From NCBI GenBank assembly GCA_021776785.1, contig JAJFFF010000012.1, positions 124,001 through 188,000 of the forward strand: a stretch of 64,000 nucleotides of DNA, written 5' to 3'. The notes under the pieces were generated by a model. That model was not told where the DNA came from. It worked only from the letters and a program-made list of their open reading frames with translations, and did no database searches. The position numbers and the translations under genes were made by a program. Origin of the DNA: Planctomycetota bacterium. GTDB taxonomy: Bacteria > Planctomycetota > PLA2. Positions 57,697 through 64,000 of this stretch are shown here, in pieces. Numbering within the stretch: position 1 is the first letter of the stretch; the number at the start of each line of letters is the position of its first letter.

Positions 57697-58575
57697 ATGC
57701 ATCGCATCAAAATCGCAGCGACCATGTTGGCCATCACGTTGGGTCTATCGGGACTGACAAACCGAGAAGCAACGGCGGCGGGCTCGCGTCAAGGCGTCGG
57801 AAACGGGAGCACCGCTTCCGTGCAGATCGACGCCGACACCGAGAACGGAGACGGCAAAGTGTCGTTCTCGTTCAACCTCACGAATCGATCCACACAGGCC
57901 ATTCACGACGTCATCATCAAAATCACTCCGAAGCCGACGGATGGAGGCATCACGGACGGTGAGGTCGATAATCTGAAGAAAGGATCGAAGGCCGCCGACT
58001 TCAAAGTGGACGACAACGGCGACGAGAAGATTGACGGGGACAGCGAAAAAGACACAAAGCAGTCCGGTGCGAGCAGCCTGAAGTCGATCAACACCGGCAA
58101 AGAGAGCACCGACGTGAACGCGGGCGCCGATTTTGACGTCTCCGGCACCTGCCGCCTTCCGCGCGACGGGAAGACATACACGATTACGATAAAGGTCACA
58201 AACCGCGAAGGCGCCTATGTAAACGTCGGTCTCGGAGGCGGCATCATCCTGGCCGGACGTAGCGTGGCCGAAGCCACCGGGATCGAAATCGAGACTCTGC
58301 AAGAGGAATGGGGCAACACCCAGGCCGGGATCTGCGGCACCAACGACGGCGGCAGCATCATCACTTCGATCACGATTGACGATTCGCTCACCGGTAGCAC
58401 GCTCGACGACGTCTCCTGGATTCACGACATGCCGGCGGGACATTGGGACGCCGCGACGAAAACGTTTACGTTCACCGAGCCGGTTCAGCCCGGGGGTGAC
58501 TTTGCGCTCAACGTGCGCTTCGAAGACTTCGCTGACGATGTCATCGAATTCGGATGGACTCCCAACTTCGGTTAA
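57697..58575 (+). CDS. Secreted protein, possible calcium-binding loops
   Basis: The ATG at 57697 follows AAGGAG, and a cleavable signal peptide (HRIKIAATMLAITLGLSGLTNREATA) ends near residue 29. The 292-residue product has Asp-rich loops (DADTENGDGK and DDNGDEKIDGD) reminiscent of EF-hand or dockerin-type calcium sites. Immunoglobulin-like beta segments follow (ISFSFNLTNRSTQAIHDVIIKI-like). No family is certain. It ends with a strong terminator. Confidence 0.7.
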   Translation: MHRIKIAATMLAITLGLSGLTNREATAAGSRQGVGNGSTASVQIDADTENGDGKVSFSFNLTNRSTQAIHDVIIKITPKPTDGGITDGEVDNLKKGSKAADFKVDDNGDEKIDGDSEKDTKQSGASSLKSINTGKESTDVNAGADFDVSGTCRLPRDGKTYTITIKVTNREGAYVNVGLGGGIILAGRSVAEATGIEIETLQEEWGNTQAGICGTNDGGSIITSITIDDSLTGSTLDDVSWIHDMPAGHWDAATKTFTFTEPVQPGGDFALNVRFEDFADDVIEFGWTPNFG

Positions 58576-58597
58576 TCGACGTTTCACTCGATCGTCC

Positions 58598-58637
58598 ACT
58601 CCGTTGAACCACACCGTCGGTTCAACGGAGTTTTTTT
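58598..58637 (+). terminator. Rho-independent terminator after the secreted-protein gene
   Basis: ACTCCGTTGAACC pairs exactly with GGTTCAACGGAGT (13 bp, 8-nt loop), followed by a run of T. It lies 23 nt after the stop codon. Confidence 0.95.
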
Positions 58638-58680
58638 GTGGATACCGCGGCGGGGGCCGCCACGCCCTACGATACGGGGC

Positions 58681-60147
58681 ATGCAACTTAAGAGCGTTGG
58701 AGCGTTCGTCGCGCTTGTTTTCGGTCTGTGGGCTCCTCCCTGCCTGGGCAACGACAACTATCTCGTGACCGTTAAGGTGTGGACGACTTCGATTACCCCC
58801 GACTACGTGTATCCCTGGCGCACCGATCTTCCCGACGAGTCGTCGGGGACGGCTTGCATTCTCGAGGGGAACCGTCTGTTAACCGCCGCGCACATTGTGG
58901 CCGACGCTGCGTTTGTGCAGGTCGCCCGTGCCGGCGGCACCAAAAAATACACGGCCACGGTGGAAGCAATCGCGCACGACGTGGATCTGGCCGTCTTACG
59001 TGTCGCCGACAAGGCGTTTTTCGCCAGCGCGAAGCCTCTCGCCCTGGGCAACCTGCCGAAACTCGGAGATGACGTCACCGTTTTGGGCCTTCCCGACGAT
59101 TCCATTCGCTTGGTCGAGACCGAATCCAGCATGGCCCGCATCAAACGCACGAGCATCAATCACGCGCAGTTTCTCAATCTCTTGTGTGAAATGGATGTCG
59201 AAGTCGAGGATGGGACCAGCGGCGGACCGGTTCTGCACGACGGCAAATTGGTCGCGATGGTTATCGAGGGCAACGAGGACACGACCTACGCCGTTCCCGC
59301 TGCTGTCATTCGACATTTTTTGCACGATCTAAAGGACGGCACCGTGCACGGAAGTCCGTGCGTGCCGCTTCAGATTCAAACCTTGGAGAACCGGCAACTG
59401 CGCCGCGCCACGAAGATTCCCGACTCCGAAGAGGGCGTGATCGTGCGCAAGATCGCCCGCGAATTCTCCAAGAGCGGCCCTCTGATGGTGGGCGACGTAC
59501 TCCTCACCATCGATGGCAAAAACATCGCCAACGACGGGACCATCTCGTTCCGCCGCGACGCACGTGTCAGCTTCGAGTACGCCATCGATCGCAAACAAGT
59601 CGGCGACTCGATTGCCGTGCGCGTGTCTCGTGGCGGCGAAATCCACAACTTCAAACTGAACCTCAGTCTTTCGAAGAGCAAGTACCCCTGGCTGGTTCAG
59701 CGGCGCACGTACCGGAGCCGCCCGTCGTACTACATCATTGGAGGGCTCGTGTTCTCCGTGCTGACGCAAAACTACTTGGACGAGTGCGGCGGCGAGGACG
59801 CGCCGGATCATCTCCTCGAACTGCGGGCCCAGTCGCGGATGGACGTGGACGCAGGCCAGCGCGAATACGTCGTCTTGATCGGCCTTCTCGGAGCGGACTG
59901 CAACGCCGGCTACGAGGAGTTGGAAGATTCCGTCGTTGAAATCGTCAACGGAAAACGCATCGGCAGCCTGCGCGGCTTCGTCGCCGCCATCGAGAGCCAT
60001 CGCAAAGCGTTCCACCTCATTCGGTTTCGCTCGACCCAAAACGAGATCATCTTGGACCGCGAAGCTGTGATTGCTGAAAGCAAAGAGATCCTCGCGCGAT
60101 ACCGCGTCCCGACGGATCGTTCCGAGGACCTCAAGCGGACCAAGTAG
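58681..60147 (+). CDS. Deg/HtrA-type serine protease with C-terminal PDZ-like domain
   Basis: The ATG at 58681 gives a signal peptide (KSVGAFVALVFGLWAPPCLG). The chymotrypsin-fold domain has the triad His71 (LTAAHIV), Asp102 (HDVDLAVLRV) and Ser180 (DGTSGGPV). A PDZ-like region follows (EGVIVRKIAREFSKSGPLMVGDVLLTIDGKNI). The last 170 residues include a block seen in plant-type Deg proteases (YIIGGLVFSVLTQNYL). It is about 488 residues and probably periplasmic, acting in envelope protein quality control. Confidence 0.9.
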   Translation: MQLKSVGAFVALVFGLWAPPCLGNDNYLVTVKVWTTSITPDYVYPWRTDLPDESSGTACILEGNRLLTAAHIVADAAFVQVARAGGTKKYTATVEAIAHDVDLAVLRVADKAFFASAKPLALGNLPKLGDDVTVLGLPDDSIRLVETESSMARIKRTSINHAQFLNLLCEMDVEVEDGTSGGPVLHDGKLVAMVIEGNEDTTYAVPAAVIRHFLHDLKDGTVHGSPCVPLQIQTLENRQLRRATKIPDSEEGVIVRKIAREFSKSGPLMVGDVLLTIDGKNIANDGTISFRRDARVSFEYAIDRKQVGDSIAVRVSRGGEIHNFKLNLSLSKSKYPWLVQRRTYRSRPSYYIIGGLVFSVLTQNYLDECGGEDAPDHLLELRAQSRMDVDAGQREYVVLIGLLGADCNAGYEELEDSVVEIVNGKRIGSLRGFVAAIESHRKAFHLIRFRSTQNEIILDREAVIAESKEILARYRVPTDRSEDLKRTK

Positions 60148-60222
60148 CAGCGCCCGACCACCAGAACAACCCGGCCTCCAAGCAATGCCGCAGGCCCAAT
60201 CATCCCGACCTCAATAGACCGA

Positions 60223-60254
60223 GAGCCCGCAGCGGATCTCTCCGTTGCGGGCTC
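60223..60254. terminator. Hairpin between convergent genes
   Basis: GAGCCCGCAGCGGA (60223-60236) pairs with TCCGTTGCGGGCTC (60241-60254) with one mismatch and a TCTC loop. It sits between the protease gene (+) and the hypothetical gene at 60311 (-), as a bidirectional terminator would. The stem end GAGCCCGCA is shared with the hairpin at 56255-56282. Confidence 0.6.
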
Positions 60255-60310
60255 CCTCTTCCGTATCGTCACGAACGAAAGCGCTTGCGGCTTCCGTCCT
60301 ATCCTTCGTC

Positions 60311-61030
60311 TTATTTCTTCTCGTAGGCGATCTCGGACGACAAAACGTCCCAGCCCTCGCTCTCGAAGATGAACGGGTCGTTTTGAGCGCCGAACTCATC
60401 TCCCTTGCGCGAGTACACCATGCTCCACACAACGTTGTGCTTCACAATGGCGCGCACCTCCTGGAAGTCCGCAATGTCGGATACTTTTTCAGCGACACGA
60501 CGGTTGCGGTGGTAATAGGCACGATGCGCGACCGTGAACAGGTCACCGTACTTCTTCACGCGCGTCGTAACCGCACCCGATTCCAGACCGCTGACGTGAA
60601 TCGTCGTCACGTCCCACTCGCGGTTCCATGTCCCGAGCACGGCGATGCCTTGCACGGACTTGCCGGCGGCAAGTGTCTTCATCTTCTGGATCTGAATCAC
60701 GTTCTTCAGATCCGAGATGCGCGACAGACGGCGAACCGACTCCTCCGCCTCAGCCTGGGGGGCCGCGACGTGCGTCTTTCGCTTGCGCGGGTTAGTTCCA
60801 ACGATCGCCTTGAAGTGAACGCCGCCGAGAGTGGCGTCGGTTTCCGACTTATTCTCGAGCGTGAAGCGCATGTACATGTAGCTGCGCGCGTCGCCATTCT
60901 TGTAGTTGATCGTGATCACATCCAACGGTCCGTGACGAAACGTCAACCGCCACGGTGCTTTCGTATCCGCAGCGATCGAGCCCGTTCCCAGGAACACGAT
61001 CGGAATCAGGACTGCTAGCAGTCTCTTCAT
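60311..61030 (-). CDS. Hypothetical exported protein
   Basis: A 239-residue protein with a signal peptide (RLLAVLIPIVFLGTGSIAA). The mature part starts with a beta-rich segment (WRLTFRHGPLDVITINYKNGD, MYMRFTLENKSETDATLGGVHF), and its middle is helical and basic. No family recognised. It is downstream of the pseudopilin gene on the same strand. Confidence 0.7.
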   Translation of the reverse strand: MKRLLAVLIPIVFLGTGSIAADTKAPWRLTFRHGPLDVITINYKNGDARSYMYMRFTLENKSETDATLGGVHFKAIVGTNPRKRKTHVAAPQAEAEESVRRLSRISDLKNVIQIQKMKTLAAGKSVQGIAVLGTWNREWDVTTIHVSGLESGAVTTRVKKYGDLFTVAHRAYYHRNRRVAEKVSDIADFQEVRAIVKHNVVWSMVYSRKGDEFGAQNDPFIFESEGWDVLSSEIAYEKK

Positions 61031-61065
61031 GTTGCGTCTCTTAACTCAATGCCTGTATGACCGAC

Positions 61066-61671
61066 TCAGTCGGCCAGCAGACACTTCAGTTCGTCGATGT
61101 CTGAACCTTCGCCAATCTCTACCGCCTTTTTGAGGTCCATGTTCCAGTCGTCCACTTTGTCGCGGAACTTGACTGAACCACCGGTGAACCCGCAGACGAG
61201 GCCCTTGGCGTCATGATGACCTTCATCATCATCACAGATCAAGATGACCGGGCGCGATGCACCCTTTTTCGCAGCGCATGCACCGTCGAGTTGGTTACGC
61301 CCGGCGTAGGAGGTCAAGCCTCCGAATTCGCCTTGCTTACCCTTGAGATTGAGATCTTTGTAGGCGTCTTCTCCGGCGAACGTTTCGTCCTCATCTCCCG
61401 GGCAGAAGAGGAGGTCCAACGCATCCTTGCCCTGCAGCTCGCCCTTCTTGACGAGGTAGAGCGGAAGGTTCGGACCGGCGTACTTCGGATAAGACATCCC
61501 CATCGCCTCGAACATGCCAACGATCTGTTTGATGTTATGCATGCATTCGGCCTTCTTGGCCTCGAACTGACCCTTAGGAATCAGCACGACCACCAAGCCA
61601 GCCAGTACCCCGATGATGGTCACAACGACCAAGATCTCGATCAGGGTGAAGCCCTTTTGCTTCCCGTCCAT
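61066..61671 (-). CDS. Type II secretion/type IV pilin-like pseudopilin
   Basis: A 201-residue prepilin. The type III signal is short and basic and is followed by the cut site G-FTLIEILVV (mature residue 1 Phe, Glu5 in place) and a hydrophobic helix. The ATG is preceded by AAGGAG. The globular part has cysteines and Asp-rich loops. It would be a substrate for the PilB/PilC machinery encoded at 7-13 kb; whether it is a major pilin or a minor pseudopilin cannot be decided. Confidence 0.88.
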   Translation of the reverse strand: MDGKQKGFTLIEILVVVTIIGVLAGLVVVLIPKGQFEAKKAECMHNIKQIVGMFEAMGMSYPKYAGPNLPLYLVKKGELQGKDALDLLFCPGDEDETFAGEDAYKDLNLKGKQGEFGGLTSYAGRNQLDGACAAKKGASRPVILICDDDEGHHDAKGLVCGFTGGSVKFRDKVDDWNMDLKKAVEIGEGSDIDELKCLLAD

Positions 61672-61922
61672 CAGCTCTGATCTCCTTTGGTAACAGTAGC
61701 ACCGAAGACCCGGTGCCCCCGTGGCGCGGGATTATAGGGAATCGGATCACCTATGAAAAGGTGGAATCCATCCCGCACTCCCCGTATTGAACTTGCCCGT
61801 CCTGGGCCCAACGCGACGGCGCCTTGCCACCGCGACGCACAGTTCTAGCGCAGATCGGCCCCAGAAGCCCCCTCCGAATTCAAACGGAGCGTCTTCTCCG
61901 GCCGCGGCGCACATAAATAGAC

Positions 61923-61942
61923 ATATCATGACTTCGTGATAT
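61923..61942. promoter_or_regulatory. Candidate SahR-type operator
   Basis: ATATCATGA-CT-TCGTGATAT: two inverted 9-bp halves, one mismatch, 2-bp centre. It ends 9 bp before the GTG of the ArsR-type regulator, so binding would block promoter or ribosome access. It fits an ArsR-family dimer. Confidence 0.65.
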
Positions 61943-61951
61943 AGTTCCGTC

Positions 61952-62953
61952 GTGCAGCCCCTGCTCCGCCTTCTTGCCGACCCCACGCGTTTGCGCATTC
62001 TGGCGGCTTTGGAGCCCGAAGAGCTGGCCGTGAACGAGCTCGCTGACGTGCTTGCCATGGGCCAATCGCGGATTTCGAACCACCTGCGCTTGTTGAAAGG
62101 CGAGGGGGCGATTGGCGCCCGGCGCGACGGCGCGTGGACGTTTTATCGCAACGCTTTGCATGACGACGCGGAGCGCTCTGCGCTGTGGAGTGCGGTGCGC
62201 GCAGGGCTCGTGGACGAGGCGGAGTTTTTAGACGACCAGGAACGCCGTGCGGCGGTCTTGGACACCCGCCGCCGCCTGAGTCGCGACCATTTCGCCGCGG
62301 CCGCCGGCACCCCCGACTTTGCGTTTGGGACCGTGCGGGCTGAGATTTTGGCGACGTTGGTTCCGCGCGAGCGCATCGCCGTGGACGCGGGTTGCGGCGA
62401 CGGCTACCTCACCGAAATGCTCGCCGAGCGGTTTGACGAAGTGTGGGCCGTCGATCACGCGCCGGAGCGTTTAGCGGCGGCGCGCGCCCGCGTTCAAGGC
62501 GGCAACGTACAGTTTCACCAAGGAGAGATCGACGCCTTGCCCCTACCGGCGCGGTCCTGCGACCTGGTTTTTTTGAGCTTTGTGCTCCACCACGTCCCGG
62601 CCATCGGCGCAGCACTCAAGGAAGCGCGCCGCGTGCTCAAGCCGGGCGGGCGCGTGGTCGTCGCCGACCTCTGCCCCCACAAGGAAGAATCGCTGCGACA
62701 GGATGAGGGCGACTTCCGCCTGGGCGTGGATCCCGACGATCTATGCGCCGAGCTCGTCGCTGCCGGGTTCGATGATGTGGCGAGATTTCCGATCGAAGAT
62801 CGGTGGATCGCGTCCGCCCGTACTCAACTACCGCTCTTTGCCATCAACGGCGTCAAGCCGCGCGAACGCGCCAAGCGCGCCCCCAAAAATAAAACAAGTA
62901 AACGGAACGCCTCCTCCAAGAAGTCGAGGCAACGCCACGGAGTAACCAAGTGA
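61952..62953 (+). CDS. ArsR-family regulator fused to a SAM-dependent methyltransferase domain (SahR-like)
   Basis: A 333-residue protein starting at GTG. Residues 1-80 are an ArsR winged helix ([29 protein letters not shown]). Residues about 125-300 form a class I methyltransferase fold with [13 protein letters not shown] (144-156) and [11 protein letters not shown]. The C-terminus is Lys/Arg-rich. In Proteobacteria, SahR is an ArsR-methyltransferase protein that senses S-adenosylhomocysteine and represses ahcY and linked genes. Here it overlaps ahcY by 4 nt (GTGA) and has a palindrome in front, so the same role is likely. Confidence 0.88.
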   Translation: MQPLLRLLADPTRLRILAALEPEELAVNELADVLAMGQSRISNHLRLLKGEGAIGARRDGAWTFYRNALHDDAERSALWSAVRAGLVDEAEFLDDQERRAAVLDTRRRLSRDHFAAAAGTPDFAFGTVRAEILATLVPRERIAVDAGCGDGYLTEMLAERFDEVWAVDHAPERLAAARARVQGGNVQFHQGEIDALPLPARSCDLVFLSFVLHHVPAIGAALKEARRVLKPGGRVVVADLCPHKEESLRQDEGDFRLGVDPDDLCAELVAAGFDDVARFPIEDRWIASARTQLPLFAINGVKPRERAKRAPKNKTSKRNASSKKSRQRHGVTK

Positions 62954-64000
62954 CCACCCAAACTGCAACCCTTCCCTACAAGGTGAAAGACCTCGCGCTC
63001 AACGACTTGGGTCGCAAAGAAATTCGCCTCGCCGAGCAGGAGATGCCCGGCCTCATGGCTCTGCGTGAAGAATTCGGCGCGGAACAACCCCTAAAAGGCG
63101 CCAAGATCATGGGCTCGTTGCACATGACCGTGCAGACAGCTGTGCTCATCGAAACGTTGGTCGATCTCGGCGCGGACGTGCGCTGGGTCTCGTGCAACAT
63201 CTTTTCCACACAAGACCCTTCGGCATCCGCGGTCGTGGTCGGCCGCAACGGCACCGTCGACAACCCGCAAGGCGTTCCGGTGTTTGCGTGGAAGGGCGAG
63301 ACGCTTAAGGAGTACTGGTGGTGCACCGAGCAGGCGCTGCGTTGGCCCGACGGAAGCGGCCCAAACCTCTTGCTCGATGACGGCGGCGACGCCACGATGA
63401 TGGTGCTCAACGGCGCCAACTACGAAAAGGCCGGCGCGGTTCCGGCGACGGGAGCGGATGACCCCGAGGACTGGGTCGAACTCTTGGCTTCGTTGCGCGC
63501 GTCGATCGCTGCGGACGCGGGCCGGTGGACCGCGATGTCCAAAAACATTCTCGGCGTCTCCGAAGAGACAACGACCGGCGTACACCGCCTCTATCAAATG
63601 CAGGAAGAGGGATCGCTGCCGTTCCCCGCGATCAACGTCAATGACGCGGTGACCAAGAGCAAGTTCGACAACATCTACGGCTGCCGCCACTCGCTGATCG
63701 ACGGCATCAACCGCGCGAGCGACGTGATGATCGCGGGCAAGGTGGCGGTCGTCTGCGGCTACGGAGACGTCGGCAAGGGCTCGTGCCAGTCGCTGCGCGG
63801 CCAGGGCTGCCGCGTGGTCGTGACCGAGATCGATCCCATCTGCGCGCTGCAGGCGGCGATGGAGGGCTACCAGGTGGTCCGTTTGGAAGACGTGCTCGCG
63901 ACGGCCGACATCTTCATCACCGCCACCGGCAACCGCGACATCTTGACGCTCGAGCACATGCGCCGGATGAAGGACAAAGCGATCGTCGGCAACATCGGCC
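62950..64000 (+). CDS. ahcY: Adenosylhomocysteinase (3' end outside window)
   Basis: A partial coding sequence of 350 codons that starts at GTG 62950 and runs off the edge. The product begins [27 protein letters not shown] and has [26 protein letters not shown] and [17 protein letters not shown]. The NAD site is [18 protein letters not shown], followed by [20 protein letters not shown] and [10 protein letters not shown]. It hydrolyses S-adenosylhomocysteine to adenosine and homocysteine. It is translationally coupled to the regulator upstream. Confidence 0.97.
   Translation, partial: MTTQTATLPYKVKDLALNDLGRKEIRLAEQEMPGLMALREEFGAEQPLKGAKIMGSLHMTVQTAVLIETLVDLGADVRWVSCNIFSTQDPSASAVVVGRNGTVDNPQGVPVFAWKGETLKEYWWCTEQALRWPDGSGPNLLLDDGGDATMMVLNGANYEKAGAVPATGADDPEDWVELLASLRASIAADAGRWTAMSKNILGVSEETTTGVHRLYQMQEEGSLPFPAINVNDAVTKSKFDNIYGCRHSLIDGINRASDVMIAGKVAVVCGYGDVGKGSCQSLRGQGCRVVVTEIDPICALQAAMEGYQVVRLEDVLATADIFITATGNRDILTLEHMRRMKDKAIVGNIG

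Overview
The window is a GC-rich (roughly 60-65 %) bacterial chromosome segment that most resembles a member of the Planctomycetota. The evidence is the combination of a division/cell-wall (dcw) cluster lacking ftsA and ftsZ, a giant Ser/Thr kinase with TPR repeats translationally coupled to an ECF sigma factor, a PEP-CTERM surface protein, a sigma factor fused to a membrane anchor and carboxypeptidase-regulatory-like repeats, and a HTH-plus-transmembrane protein of a type common in that phylum. The assignment is inference from gene content; no rRNA or tRNA gene is present to settle it.

Layout. 0-2.9 kb: the edge of a truncated gene, a PEP-CTERM protein and a TPR/metallopeptidase gene, all associated with short tandem repeats. 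2.9-13.2 kb (minus strand): an OmpA-like lipoprotein, an HTH membrane protein, a small anchored protein, a histidine kinase, and a type IV pilus/type II secretion motor set (PilC/GspF, PilB, PilT, second PilB/GspE). 13.5-25.2 kb: mixed metabolic and accessory genes (lipoprotein, pyruvate phosphate dikinase, VOC protein, DUF1801, a frameshifted ExbD-like gene, a toroid protein, a dihaem cytochrome, YebC, MoxR, HemD, FHA protein). 25.2-26.1 kb: rplM-rpsI with a strong terminator. 26.2-31.1 kb: two membrane/secreted proteins and the 1018-residue sigma-factor fusion. 31.3-44.2 kb (minus strand): mraZ-rsmH-ftsL-ftsI-murE-murF-mraY-ftsW-murG-murC-murB-ftsQ, with overlapping start and stop codons and an MraZ-box array in front. 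44.7-49.7 kb: two hypothetical/HEAT genes and dnaE. 49.8-61.7 kb: kinase, sigma factor, a large envelope protein, secreted proteins, a Deg/HtrA-type protease and a pseudopilin. 61.9-64 kb: an ArsR-methyltransferase regulator overlapping ahcY, which runs off the right edge.

How genes work together. The dcw genes make the lipid II precursor (MurE carries the DNPR motif of meso-diaminopimelate ligases), flip and polymerise it (MraY, MurG, FtsW, FtsI) and carry the FtsL/FtsQ scaffold, yet the cluster stops at ftsQ. The pilus motor genes form one transcription unit, and a pilin-like substrate lies 48 kb away. The 49.8-61.7 kb block looks like a signal-transduction and envelope module: a transmembrane kinase may control its overlapping sigma factor, with secreted proteins and a periplasmic protease next to it. 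The last pair looks like a SahR-type regulator, with a near-perfect palindrome just before its start codon, controlling S-adenosylhomocysteine recycling.

Most notable for follow-up: the membrane-anchored sigma factor fusion, the shared CTATAGAG palindromes at the left edge and in front of murF, the five-unit MraZ box, the 23-bp inverted repeat near mraZ, the three-way-junction RNA candidate near 5.3 kb, and the kinase/sigma/envelope block.
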